From Paractinoplanes bogorensis (lineage in GTDB: Bacteria > Actinomycetota > Actinomycetes > Mycobacteriales > Micromonosporaceae): 64,000 nt of DNA. The position numbers and the translations under genes were made by a program. Positions within the stretch are counted from its first letter, which is position 1, and each line of letters starts with the position of its first letter. Below are positions 49,700 to 57,195 of this stretch, one piece after another. The notes below the pieces were generated by a model. The model made no database searches. It saw only the letters and a program-made list of their open reading frames with translations, and had not been told where the DNA came from. The stretch lies in contig NZ_JAHKKG010000010.1 in the NCBI RefSeq assembly GCF_018829635.1, forward strand, positions 186,001 to 250,000. Direction: 5' to 3'.

Positions 49700-50152
49700 T
49701 CAGTCGCCGCGCTCGAATCCGCCGCTGTGCTCGATCCCGTGATGTTCGAAACCGTCACCGGCGAAGGCGCCGACCGCGCTACCGAGCAGGAAGAGAACGA
49801 AGAGAACAAGGGCGCCGGCCACCACCAACCGGCGAACCTTGGAACCCTCGGCCCGACCGCGCAGGATCAACCATTCCATGATCAGTTGGGCGCGCAGCAG
49901 GTCGAAGATCCGCCGCCAGCCGGTCCGGGTGCGCTCGGCGTCCGGCAGGTCGGCCATCAGGGGCTTCAGCTCGTCGTGGTGCTTGGCGGCGTAGACACCG
50001 GCCAGGCGCTCGTCGAGCTCCTCCATCGTCAGCCGGCCCTCGCTCGCGGCGTCGCGCAGTCGGGCCGACACCCGCTCCCGGTCGGCGTCCGAGCAGCGGA
50101 CGCGGGCCGGATCGGGCTCGGCGGGAGGTTTACGGGTGGCTAGCTCGGTCAC
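49700..50152 (-). CDS. DUF1707 (SHOCT-like) membrane protein
   Basis: The 150-residue protein starts with a DUF1707 module (VRCSDADRERVSARLRDAASEGRLTMEELDERLAGVYAAKHHDELKPLMADLP). A basic helix (RRIFDLLRAQLIMEWLILRG) and one membrane helix (VRRLVVAGALVLFVLFLLGSAVGAF) follow, and the end is His-rich (HHGIEHSGGF). DUF1707 proteins are common in actinomycetes, and the module may mediate oligomerisation; the role is unknown. GTG 50152 behind GAGGTG is preferred over the ATG four codons upstream. Confidence 0.8.
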   Translation of the reverse strand: MTELATRKPPAEPDPARVRCSDADRERVSARLRDAASEGRLTMEELDERLAGVYAAKHHDELKPLMADLPDAERTRTGWRRIFDLLRAQLIMEWLILRGRAEGSKVRRLVVAGALVLFVLFLLGSAVGAFAGDGFEHHGIEHSGGFERGD

Positions 50153-50306
50153 GAGGCACCTCATCGGGTCGACGTCTCTGGGGACCCTCACCTTGCCGCC
50201 CAGCGCATTAAGGTCCGCTGAATGCGCGGACTTGCCGATCGGCCCATCCGCTGATCTCAGCCTGACCGGAGCCGGCCGATCATGCGGAATCCGGACGGAA
50301 CGAACC

Positions 50307-50457
50307 GGTCGGATCCCGGTCCCGGGCGGGCCGGATTCACGGGCCGCAAACCGATCAGATCCAGTCCCGGGCCGGCCGGACTCCCGGGGCCACGAACCGA
50401 TCAGATCCAGTCCCGGGCCGGCCGGACTCCCGGGGCCACGAACCGGTCAGATCCAGG
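50307..50457. repeat. 46-bp tandem repeat in the gap after the M56 peptidase gene
   Basis: Units start at 50307, 50353, 50399 and 50445 with an exact 46-base period. The two central units (GATCAGATCCAGTCCCGGGC and onward) are identical. The first is diverged and the last is partial and runs into the 3' end of the peptidase gene. No gene is seen between 50192 and 50446. Confidence 0.88.
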
Positions 50458-51334
50458 CCTGGGCCAGCGCGATGAACTCGACGGTGGTCACCGCGACGAC
50501 AGCGAGCAACACGGCCCCGAGGAGCACGGGCGTGACGAGCCGGCGACGGGTCCGGCCGGGTGGCGGGCCCAGCAGAGCGCGCACCCGCTGGACGGCGACT
50601 CCACCACCGATGCCCAGCGCGGCCCCGGGCGCGGAACTGGCGGCGAGCGACGCCCGGGCCACTGCCTGGGCGGTGAGCTCACGGCTGCCGACCTCAACCG
50701 CGGCGTCCTCGTCGGCCCAGCGTTCGACCAGGAAGTCGACCGCCTCCCGGACCGGGATCAGCAGTGGGTTGACGGCCGCGGCCGCGGCCGCGGCGGCGGT
50801 GAGCCGGTGATGCCCGCGTTCGAGGTGGGCGCGCTCGTGCGCGAGGACGACCCGCCTCTCCTCGGCGTCGAGCAGCCGCAGGATCCCGGTGGTCATCAGC
50901 AGCCAGCCTCGGCGGCGGATCGTGCCGGGCACGGCCACCGCCATCGGCACGGTCAGGTCGGCCACCACGAGCGCCTCGCCCGGCGTGCCGATCGCGCGCA
51001 ACTCGCGGACCGTGGTGACGCGCAGCCGGACCGCCCGGCAGAGCCGCAGCCCGGCCCAGAGCAGCAGGATCCCGGCGAGCAGGGCGACCGGCCCGGGCAC
51101 GGGCTCGGGCAGCTCGAGGGCCGGGTCGTTGTCGAGGGCCGAGAGCGGCGGCACGTCGTCGAGCATGGTGAGCGCCAGCAGCAGGAGCGACCACGTCGAG
51201 GCGGCCGCGGTCACGACGGCGACCGCCGTCAGGGTCCACGCCGCCGGCCCGGGACGACCACGCGCGGCGATCCGCCGGGCCGTCAAAGTGAGCGGCAGAG
51301 CCAGCAGCAGCGGCAGATAGACGGCGAACCTCAT
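50447..51334 (-). CDS. M56-family (BlaR1-like) membrane metallopeptidase
   Basis: The 295-residue protein has four membrane helices (about 5-20, 32-52, 82-98 and 272-292). The zinc motif HERAH lies in VVLAHERAHLERGHH, with the downstream acidic ligand probably in WADEDAAVEV. M56 peptidases of the BlaR1/MecR1 type cleave a BlaI-type repressor after sensing a signal, often beta-lactams. This one lacks a penicillin-binding sensor domain. The ATG overlaps the stop of blaI (ATGA), so repressor and protease are made together. Confidence 0.88.
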   Translation of the reverse strand: MRFAVYLPLLLALPLTLTARRIAARGRPGPAAWTLTAVAVVTAAASTWSLLLLALTMLDDVPPLSALDNDPALELPEPVPGPVALLAGILLLWAGLRLCRAVRLRVTTVRELRAIGTPGEALVVADLTVPMAVAVPGTIRRRGWLLMTTGILRLLDAEERRVVLAHERAHLERGHHRLTAAAAAAAAVNPLLIPVREAVDFLVERWADEDAAVEVGSRELTAQAVARASLAASSAPGAALGIGGGVAVQRVRALLGPPPGRTRRRLVTPVLLGAVLLAVVAVTTVEFIALAQAWI

Positions 51335-51711
51335 GCGCCGCGTTTGTGCTCGGTCTCGGCCAGCATCTGCCGCAGGGCGTCGGCGTCGGCCTGGTCGAGC
51401 GAGGCGGCGAAGCGCTGCAGCACAGCGTGCCGGTCGGGCCGGTTGGCCAGGGCCGCCCGCATCTGGGACGCGGCCGCGGTCGACGCGTCCTCGACCGGCC
51501 AGTAGACGTGCCCGCGCCCTTCGCGCCGCCGGTCGAGCACCGCCTTTTCGTGCAGGCGGATCAGGATGGTCTGCACCGTGTTGTAGGCCAGGTCGCCGCC
51601 GACCTCGTCGAGCACCTCGGTCGCGGACATCGGCCGCCCGGCCGCCCAGAGAGCCGCCATGACCGACGCCTCCAGCGTGCCCGGCGCTCGCCGTCCGTCC
51701 TTCGTCGTCAC
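51331..51711 (-). CDS. blaI: BlaI/MecI-family transcriptional repressor
   Basis: The 126-residue protein has the BlaI winged helix: LEASVMAALWAAGRPMSATEVLDEVGGDLAYNTVQTILIRLHEKAVLDRRREGRGHVYWPV. A helical dimerisation tail (residues about 80-120) follows. The scissile region cut by M56 partners would lie near the middle. It is encoded between two M56 genes, one downstream and one divergent. No TACAnnTGTA operator is visible in the 74-base divergent promoter, which is unusual for this normally autoregulated family. Confidence 0.9.
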   Translation of the reverse strand: MTTKDGRRAPGTLEASVMAALWAAGRPMSATEVLDEVGGDLAYNTVQTILIRLHEKAVLDRRREGRGHVYWPVEDASTAAASQMRAALANRPDRHAVLQRFAASLDQADADALRQMLAETEHKRGA

Positions 51712-51785
51712 AGTGGCCGCCCTCCGCGGTCAGGATAACCTCTTCAGCAACAGCCACAGACCGACGGCCGGGCGGGTGGGAGCGG

Positions 51786-52685
51786 ATGTTCGATCATTTC
51801 GCCTGGTCGGTGCTGCTCGTGCCGGCCCTGACGGTCGCCGTGGCGTTGCTCGCGTCCGATTTCATGCCGCCCCGCCGCGCCGCCGCCGTGCTGGCCTGGT
51901 CCGCGGCCGGGGCCGCCGCGGCGAGCACGGCCAACCTGGTGCTGTTCGCGGTCAAGGCGCTGGCCGAACTGCCCGCGGCGGGCCGGGTGTTCGGCTGGTC
52001 GAGCGACGTCGTGGCCAACGACACTCGCGCGGTCCCGTGGGTGTCGTGGCTGTCGCTGGCGCTTCTTCCCATTGCGGCAACAGCATTTTTCCGTACGCGG
52101 AACCGCCACCGCGCGGCCCTCGCGTTCGCGGCCGGGTTCGCCGGGTTGCCCAGTGACCGCGAGGTGCTGGTCGTGCCCGACCCGGCACCCGAGGCGTTCA
52201 GCATCGAGGGGCCGCCCGCCCGCATCGTGGTCACCACCGGCATGCTCGACCTGCTCGACGACCGCCAGATCGCCGCACTGCTGGCCCACGAGCGGGAACA
52301 CCTGCGCGGCGGCCACCACCGCCTGGCCCGGATGGCCGAGCTCGCGTGCGCACTTCATCCGCTGCTGCGGATCCTGGCCCGCCGGGTCGACTATCTGATC
52401 GAGCGCGCCGCCGACGAGTCGGCCGCCGTCTCGGTCGGCGACCGCCGCTCGGTCGCCCTGGCCGTCGGCACGGCGGCGCTGGCCGGCACGGGCGCCGGCC
52501 CGGGCCTGCACCTGGCCGACCAGCCCGGCGTGGTGCCGCGACGCGTCCGCGAACTGCTCCGCCCGCGCCGGCGCCGTCTCGCCCGGTCACTCCTGATCCT
52601 GCCGATCGCCCTGGCCGGCTTCTCCCTCGTGTGGACCCTCGAGGCCGCCCGAGACCTGCTCGAACTACTGCACGCCGCGACCTGA
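51786..52685 (+). CDS. Second M56-family membrane metallopeptidase
   Basis: The 299-residue protein has membrane helices at about 5-25, 33-55, 85-101 and 272-292. The zinc motif HEREH is in ALLAHEREHLRGGHH, with the later acidic region RAADESAAVSV. It is a paralogue of the reverse-strand peptidase and is divergent from blaI, so one repressor is flanked by two candidate proteases. The gene carries TTTTTCCGTACG, a copy of the window's palindrome, in a stretch of unusually AT-rich codons. Confidence 0.85.
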   Translation: MFDHFAWSVLLVPALTVAVALLASDFMPPRRAAAVLAWSAAGAAAASTANLVLFAVKALAELPAAGRVFGWSSDVVANDTRAVPWVSWLSLALLPIAATAFFRTRNRHRAALAFAAGFAGLPSDREVLVVPDPAPEAFSIEGPPARIVVTTGMLDLLDDRQIAALLAHEREHLRGGHHRLARMAELACALHPLLRILARRVDYLIERAADESAAVSVGDRRSVALAVGTAALAGTGAGPGLHLADQPGVVPRRVRELLRPRRRRLARSLLILPIALAGFSLVWTLEAARDLLELLHAAT

Positions 52686-52965
52686 CCCCGACGGCCGAAC
52701 CCGCGAGCCGAGCTGACGCAACCCCGCGGCCTGACCCCGGCTTCCGGGCCCGCGACCCGCTCAAGCCGCCACACACCGCGACCAGACCCCGACGGCCGGG
52801 CCCGCGACCCGCCGCACACCGCGACCAGACCCCGGCAGTCGGGCCCGCGACTCGAAATGACCCGACCCGCAGCCGGCGCCGCACCCGGCCCCGCCGACGC
52901 CCGCGCCCCCGCGAGCCGAGCTGACGCGCCCGCGCACTCCGCAACCTGACCGCGGCGTCCGCCGT
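52686..52965. repeat. Degenerate 43-bp GC-rich repeats between convergent genes
   Basis: CACACCGCGACCAGACCCC recurs at 52772 and 52815 (period 43). More diverged copies lie around 52677 and 52727. The gap between the M56 gene and the PAP2 gene shows no supported coding region. Confidence 0.65.
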
Positions 52966-53505
52966 CTAGATGCGCTCGTAGCGGCGGTCGCCCCGTACGG
53001 CGTACATGCGAACCGCGGTCAGGACCTCGAGTACCGCCAGCAGCGCGATGACCGCGCCGGCGAGGACGTCGCCGGGGTAGTGCACGCCGACCCAGATCCG
53101 CGCGAATCCGATCACCAGGGCGGCCCCGGTCAGCGCCAGACCCCAGCGGTGGCTGAGGAACGCGTACACGCCGAAGGCGATCGCGAACGCGGCCGTGGCG
53201 TGGTCGCTCGGCAGCGAGACGCCGGGACCGTGCGCGATCAGCTGGTGCACCGGGTGGCTCTGGAACGGGCGGACCTGGTTGCTCACGTGGGCGAGCACCT
53301 GGGCCATGGCGAACGCGGCGACCAGCGCCGCCCCGAGCTGAGCCACCGGCTGCCACTGACGCCGGCGCAGCGACAGCCCGGCCAGCACGGCGAGCACCGC
53401 GAAGACCGGGTAGACGAGCCACGTGGCCGCGAACTCCATCAGGTCGTCCACGCCGTCGCGCCGGCCGGCCGCGCCGTTGATCAGTTCGAAGAGGTGATAG
53501 TTCAC
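52966..53505 (-). CDS. PAP2-type undecaprenyl-diphosphatase (BcrC-like)
   Basis: The 179-residue protein has five to six membrane helices and the three PAP2 motifs: QVRPFQSHPVHQL, LPSDHATAAFAIAFG and FARIWVGVHYPGDVLAG with the catalytic His residues. The N-terminus NYHLFELINGAAGRRDGVDDLMEF matches BcrC-like enzymes, which recycle undecaprenyl pyrophosphate at the outer membrane face. GTG 53505 is chosen because GGGGGAG lies eight bases before it. An ATG at 53574 in the same frame lacks one. The promoter region holds a CTACA/TGTAG-type site next to an iron box. Confidence 0.86.
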   Translation of the reverse strand: MNYHLFELINGAAGRRDGVDDLMEFAATWLVYPVFAVLAVLAGLSLRRRQWQPVAQLGAALVAAFAMAQVLAHVSNQVRPFQSHPVHQLIAHGPGVSLPSDHATAAFAIAFGVYAFLSHRWGLALTGAALVIGFARIWVGVHYPGDVLAGAVIALLAVLEVLTAVRMYAVRGDRRYERI

Positions 53506-53577
53506 GACGGCAATCTCCCCCGCCGTTGCTAAGAAGTCGCTGAACAGCCACCTGGGCGCCGCCCGGCTTGACATCTC

Positions 53578-53590
53578 CGACAGACTGTAG
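53578..53590. promoter_or_regulatory. CTACAnnnTGTAG-type operator (one mismatch) between PAP2 and FTR1 genes
   Basis: CGACAGACTGTAG matches the 13-base dyad except at position two. On the reverse strand it contains TACAGT, a good -10 for the PAP2 gene. The iron box starts 13 bases further on. Confidence 0.5.
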
Positions 53591-53603
53591 GAGCTTGGGC
53601 GAG

Positions 53604-53622
53604 TTAGGTAAGGCTCACCAAG
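53604..53622. promoter_or_regulatory. IdeR/DtxR-type iron box upstream of the FTR1 gene
   Basis: TTAGGTAAGGCTCACCAAG matches the actinobacterial iron box TTAGGTTAGGCTCACCTAA at 16 of 19 positions. It lies 12 bases before the GTG start of the permease, so iron-loaded IdeR should shut the gene. Confidence 0.75.
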
Positions 53623-53634
53623 CAGGGAGTTCGC

Positions 53635-54468
53635 GTGGGCGGCGCTTTCTTCGCCAGTTTTCTCATCGGCCTGCGGGACGGTCTCGAGGCGGCACTCGTC
53701 GTCTCCATCCTGCTGACCGTCCTGGCCCGCTCCGAGCGACGCGACGCGCTGCGGCCGCTGTGGGCCGGAGTCGCCGCGGCGGTGCTGTGCGCGGCCGCGC
53801 TCGGCGTCGTGCTCACTTATGTGGCCACGTCACTCCTGTCCGGCGTACGGCTGGAACTGTTTGAAGCTTTTACCTCGCTCGTCGCGGTGGCCATGGTGAC
53901 GTGGATGATCTTCTGGATGCGGCGCAGCGCCCGCACCCTCAAGACCGAGCTGACCGGACGCCTCACCGAAGCCCTGGGCCTCGGCCGGACCGCGGTCGCC
54001 GCGCTGGCCTTCGTCGCCGTCATCCGTGAGGGCGTCGAGATGGTGCTGCTGGTCTTCTCGGCCGCGCAGGCCGCCAGCGAGACCCTGGCCCCTCTGCTCG
54101 GCATGATCGCCGGAGTGGCCGCGGCCGTCCTGCTCGGCTGGCTGATGTACGCGGCGGTCGCCCGGGTCAACCTGGGCCGCCTGTTCACCTGGACCGGCGT
54201 GCTGCTGATCCTGGTCGCGGCGGGCATCGCCAAGTACGCCGTGCACGGCTTCCAGATGGCCGGCCTGCTGCCCGGCGGCACCAACCTCGCCTACGACGTC
54301 TCCACCACCGTCGAGCCCGCCTCCTGGTACGGCACTCTGCTGGCCGCGACGATCAACATCACGCCCGTCGCCACGGTTCTCGAGGCGACAATCTGGTTCC
54401 TGTACGCCGTAGTCGTGCTGCTTCTGTTCTTCCGCCCCGCCCCGAAACGCACCCCCGTCACCGCCTGA
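53635..54468 (+). CDS. FTR1-family high-affinity iron permease
   Basis: The 277-residue protein has seven membrane helices and the two iron-ligand motifs in helices 1 and 4: RDGLEAAL (variant of REGLE) and REGVEMVL. FTR1 proteins carry ferric iron across the membrane, usually after oxidation by a partner such as EfeB or a multicopper oxidase. No such partner is encoded nearby, so it may rely on distant genes. The GTG at 53635 follows AGGGAG by five bases. The iron box upstream supports the assignment. Confidence 0.9.
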   Translation: MGGAFFASFLIGLRDGLEAALVVSILLTVLARSERRDALRPLWAGVAAAVLCAAALGVVLTYVATSLLSGVRLELFEAFTSLVAVAMVTWMIFWMRRSARTLKTELTGRLTEALGLGRTAVAALAFVAVIREGVEMVLLVFSAAQAASETLAPLLGMIAGVAAAVLLGWLMYAAVARVNLGRLFTWTGVLLILVAAGIAKYAVHGFQMAGLLPGGTNLAYDVSTTVEPASWYGTLLAATINITPVATVLEATIWFLYAVVVLLLFFRPAPKRTPVTA

Positions 54469-54504
54469 CCAACGCCCCTCCGACCTCATCGCCCCCTCCC
54501 GCAC

Positions 54505-54517
54505 CTACAGCATGTAG
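54505..54517. promoter_or_regulatory. CTACAnnnTGTAG operator upstream of the second DedA gene
   Basis: CTACAGCATGTAG (15-bp form CCTACAGCATGTAGG) lies 62 bases before the ATG at 54580. TAGGTT at its right edge is a possible -10. Confidence 0.65.
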
Positions 54518-54579
54518 GTTTGGCCGGGCCCGGCTCGGGCATGGACAGGACTAAGCAGCCGGCAGGAAAGGGAACCTTG

Positions 54580-55212
54580 ATGACCACGGCTCTGGGACCA
54601 ACGTGGCTCGATCCGGAGTGGCTGATCTCCACGTTCGGGCTGATCGGCATCCTGGCCATCGTGTTCGCCGAGTCCGGCCTGCTGATCGGGTTCTTCCTGC
54701 CCGGCGACTCGCTGCTGTTCACCACCGGCCTGCTCGTAGCCGACGGCACCTATCTGCACCAGCCGCTGTGGCTGATGTGCCTGCTGATCTCGGTGGCGGC
54801 GATCGCCGGCGACCAGTTCGGCTACGTGTTCGGCCGCCGCTTCGGGCCCGCGCTGTTCCGCCGCCCCGACTCGCGCGTCTTCAAGCAGGAGAACCTGACC
54901 CGGGCCCGCGAGTTCTTCGACAAGTACGGCGCCCGCTCGATCGTGCTGGCCCGCTTCGTGCCGATCGTCCGCACGTTCACCCCGATCGTGGCCGGGGCGA
55001 GCCACATGCACTACCGCACGTTCCTGATCTACAACGTGATCGGCGGCGCCCTGTGGGGCTGCGGCGTCACGATCCTCGGCTATTTCCTGGGCCAGATCCC
55101 GTTCGTCAAGAACAACATCGAGTTCATCCTGATCGCGATCGTCGTCGTCTCGGTCGTCCCGATCGGCATCGAGCTGCTGCGCGCCCGCCGCCGCGACCGC
55201 CAAGCCCGCTAA
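54580..55212 (+). CDS. DedA-family membrane protein (copy 2)
   Basis: The 210-residue protein has the full DedA signature: FAESGLLIGFFLPGDSLLFTTG, AGDQFGYVFGRRFG, FKQENLTRAREFFDKYGARSIVLARFVPIVRTFTPIVAGASHMHYRTF with the paired Arg residues, and a last helix WGCGVTILGYFLG. It is very close to the DedA copy at 61.8-62.4 kb but unlike copy 1. The ATG at 54580 follows AGGAAAGGG. This copy is preceded by the CTACAnnnTGTAG operator, not by the direct-repeat box. It overlaps the convergent response-regulator gene by four bases. Confidence 0.9.
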   Translation: MTTALGPTWLDPEWLISTFGLIGILAIVFAESGLLIGFFLPGDSLLFTTGLLVADGTYLHQPLWLMCLLISVAAIAGDQFGYVFGRRFGPALFRRPDSRVFKQENLTRAREFFDKYGARSIVLARFVPIVRTFTPIVAGASHMHYRTFLIYNVIGGALWGCGVTILGYFLGQIPFVKNNIEFILIAIVVVSVVPIGIELLRARRRDRQAR

Positions 55213-55874
55213 GAGGGACGGCACAGCCCGCTCTCGTACGCGACCACGACCGCCCCGATCCGGTCCCGGACCTCGAGTTTGCGCAGGATCCGCCGTACGT
55301 GGGTCTTCACCGTGGTCTCCCCCAGGTACAGCCGCCCGGCGATCTCGGCGTTGCTCAGGCCCCGCGCGATCAGCCCGAGCACCTCGGCCTCACGCTCGGT
55401 CAGCCGCCGCAGCCGGTCGTCGGGCCGCGGCTCGCTTCCGGCGGTGACATAGCGGTCGATCAGCCTCCGGGTGACCGACGGCGCGAGCATCGGGTCACCG
55501 CGCAGCACACCCCGGATCGCCACCAGCATCTCCGCGGCCGGGGCGTCCTTCACGAGGAAGCCGTCGGCCCCCGCGCGCAGCGCCGAGAAGGCGTACTCGT
55601 CGAGGTCGAAGGTGGTGACCATCAGGATCCGGATACCGGGGTGCGCGGCCCGGATGCGGGCGGCCGCGGTCACCCCGTCCAGGACGGGCATGCGGACATC
55701 CATCAGCACCACGTCCGGCCGGTGCTCGGCAGCGGCCGCGACCGCCCGGAGCCCGTCGGCCGCCTCGCCGGCCACGGTCAGGTCGGGCTGGCTCTCCACC
55801 ACCATGCGCAGCCCGACCCGCATCATCTCCTGGTCGTCGCAGATCAGAACCCGCGCCGGTGACTGCTCGGCCAT
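55209..55874 (-). CDS. NarL/LuxR-type response regulator
   Basis: The 221-residue protein has a receiver (VLICDDQEMMRVG, Asp59 in VVLMDVRMPVLDG, Lys in FLVKDAPAAE) and a LuxR-type DNA-binding domain (LTEREAEVLGLIARGLSNAEIAGRLYLGETTVKTHVRRILRKLEVRDR). Its start lies inside the 3' end of the partner kinase gene (31-base overlap), so the kinase-regulator operon is translationally coupled. Confidence 0.92.
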   Translation of the reverse strand: MAEQSPARVLICDDQEMMRVGLRMVVESQPDLTVAGEAADGLRAVAAAAEHRPDVVLMDVRMPVLDGVTAAARIRAAHPGIRILMVTTFDLDEYAFSALRAGADGFLVKDAPAAEMLVAIRGVLRGDPMLAPSVTRRLIDRYVTAGSEPRPDDRLRRLTEREAEVLGLIARGLSNAEIAGRLYLGETTVKTHVRRILRKLEVRDRIGAVVVAYESGLCRPS

Positions 55875-57085
55875 CCGGACATGGTGTCGCCGACCGCCTG
55901 AGGAGCCGCTGTGACCGGCTGCCGTCGCGAGGGCCCCGCGCCGATAGGCAGCGTGGCGAGCACCCGGAACCCGCCCCCGGATCGCGGGCCGGCTGCGAGC
56001 GTGCCGCCGAACATGGCAACGCGCTCACGCATCCCGGCGATCCCTCGCCCCGAGGAGGGCAGCCCGGCAACGCTCCGTCCCGGGAAAGGCCGCCCTGACG
56101 ACTGCGAGTTCCCGTCGTCGCGCACCTCGATCCGCACCAGCCGCCGTGGACCGGATTGCCCGAGGTCGACCGTGACCGAAGCGCTCGCGCCGTCTCCGGC
56201 GTGTTTGATCACGTTGGTCAGGGCCTCCTGGACGATCCGATAGACCTGCATCGCCGCCCCGACCGGCACGCCGGCGTAACTCCCGGTGATCCGCAGAGTG
56301 GCTCGGTCCACTCCCGCCGTCAGCGCGGGCAGATCGGCCAGCGCCGGTTGCGGCGAAGGTCCGCCGTCGTCCACCTCGCCCGGCTCGTCCAGCACGGTCA
56401 GCAAGCGGCGCAACTCGGCCAGGGCCTCCCGTCCGGTCGTGCTCACGAACTGCAGCGTCCGGTCCACCACGGCGGGGTCCCGATCCCGCATCAGCTGCGC
56501 GCCCTCGGCGTTCACCACCATCACGCTCACGCTGTGGGCCAGCACGTCGTGCAGTTCCCGCGCGATCCGGGTCCGCTCCTCGGCCGCCGCGGCCCGGGCC
56601 AAAGCCCGCCGTTCGGAGTCGGCCAGCTCGGCCCGCCGCTCGACCGACTCGAGATAGCTTCGCCGGGCCCGCACCCACTCGGCCAGCAACCACACCGAGG
56701 CCAGCAGCAGAAGGTGGGTGAGCACACTCCAGCCGGCGTCCGGCCCGGGCGCGACGCCCAGCGACCAGACGGCGAAGAAGGCCACCGTCGCCGGGCCCGC
56801 CACCAGTGCCGTCCGCCGCCGCCCGCCCACGACCAGCAGGTAGAGCATGGCGTCCATCGACAGGTGGGCCATCGGCAGCTGATCCGCCCAGGCGCCGATG
56901 ATCAGCCCGGCCCACGCGGCGGCGAGCACGATCGAGGCCATCGCCACCGGCCGGCGCCGGCTCAGCAGCGGGAGAACCAGCCCGGCCAGCACGAGCGCCT
57001 GCACCGGGAACGCCCGGCCGGCCGGCGGATCCACGATCGCGGGCGTCACCAGAACCACGGCCACCACAAGCCGGCGCCATGTCAT
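55844..57085 (-). CDS. NarL-type sensor histidine kinase (DesK/LiaS-like)
   Basis: The 413-residue protein has five to six N-terminal membrane helices (residues 5-150) and no large outer domain. It resembles kinases that sense membrane state. The HisKA_3 box is RTRIARELHDVLAHSVSVMVV, and the ATPase part has EALTNVIKHAGDGA, VRDDGN and GRGIAGMRERVAMFGG. The ATG at 57085 has TACCGT six bases upstream (leaderless). A 10-base inverted repeat lies between it and the divergent methyltransferase gene. Confidence 0.9.
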   Translation of the reverse strand: MTWRRLVVAVVLVTPAIVDPPAGRAFPVQALVLAGLVLPLLSRRRPVAMASIVLAAAWAGLIIGAWADQLPMAHLSMDAMLYLLVVGGRRRTALVAGPATVAFFAVWSLGVAPGPDAGWSVLTHLLLLASVWLLAEWVRARRSYLESVERRAELADSERRALARAAAAEERTRIARELHDVLAHSVSVMVVNAEGAQLMRDRDPAVVDRTLQFVSTTGREALAELRRLLTVLDEPGEVDDGGPSPQPALADLPALTAGVDRATLRITGSYAGVPVGAAMQVYRIVQEALTNVIKHAGDGASASVTVDLGQSGPRRLVRIEVRDDGNSQSSGRPFPGRSVAGLPSSGRGIAGMRERVAMFGGTLAAGPRSGGGFRVLATLPIGAGPSRRQPVTAAPQAVGDTMSGWPSSHRRGF

Positions 57086-57117
57086 GGCGCCACGGTAGGC
57101 AGCCCGGTCCGGCCCGG

Positions 57118-57161
57118 TCGTCCTCCCACGGGATGACGACGACGGCCGTCGGGGAGGACGA
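57118..57161. promoter_or_regulatory. Long-armed inverted repeat in a divergent promoter
   Basis: TCGTCCTCCC (57118-57127) and GGGAGGACGA (57152-57161) are perfect complements separated by 24 bases. They lie between the kinase gene and the methyltransferase gene. A dimeric regulator such as the neighbouring NarL-type protein could bind the arms. Confidence 0.4.
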
Positions 57162-57195
57162 GCGGCGACGATCATGGCGCTTAGCGTCGGCGGCC

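Noticed and set aside
51331..51711. BlaI as the reader of CCTACAnnnTGTAGG
   Set aside because: BlaI-family sites have TACA and TGTA with a two-base gap, and BlaI is normally autoregulated. No such site is at blaI here, while a clear one is at the DtxR-family gene. It remains a weaker alternative.
55031..55043. CTACAACGTGATC inside the second DedA gene as another operator
   Set aside because: Only the left half matches the dyad, and it lies in coding sequence.
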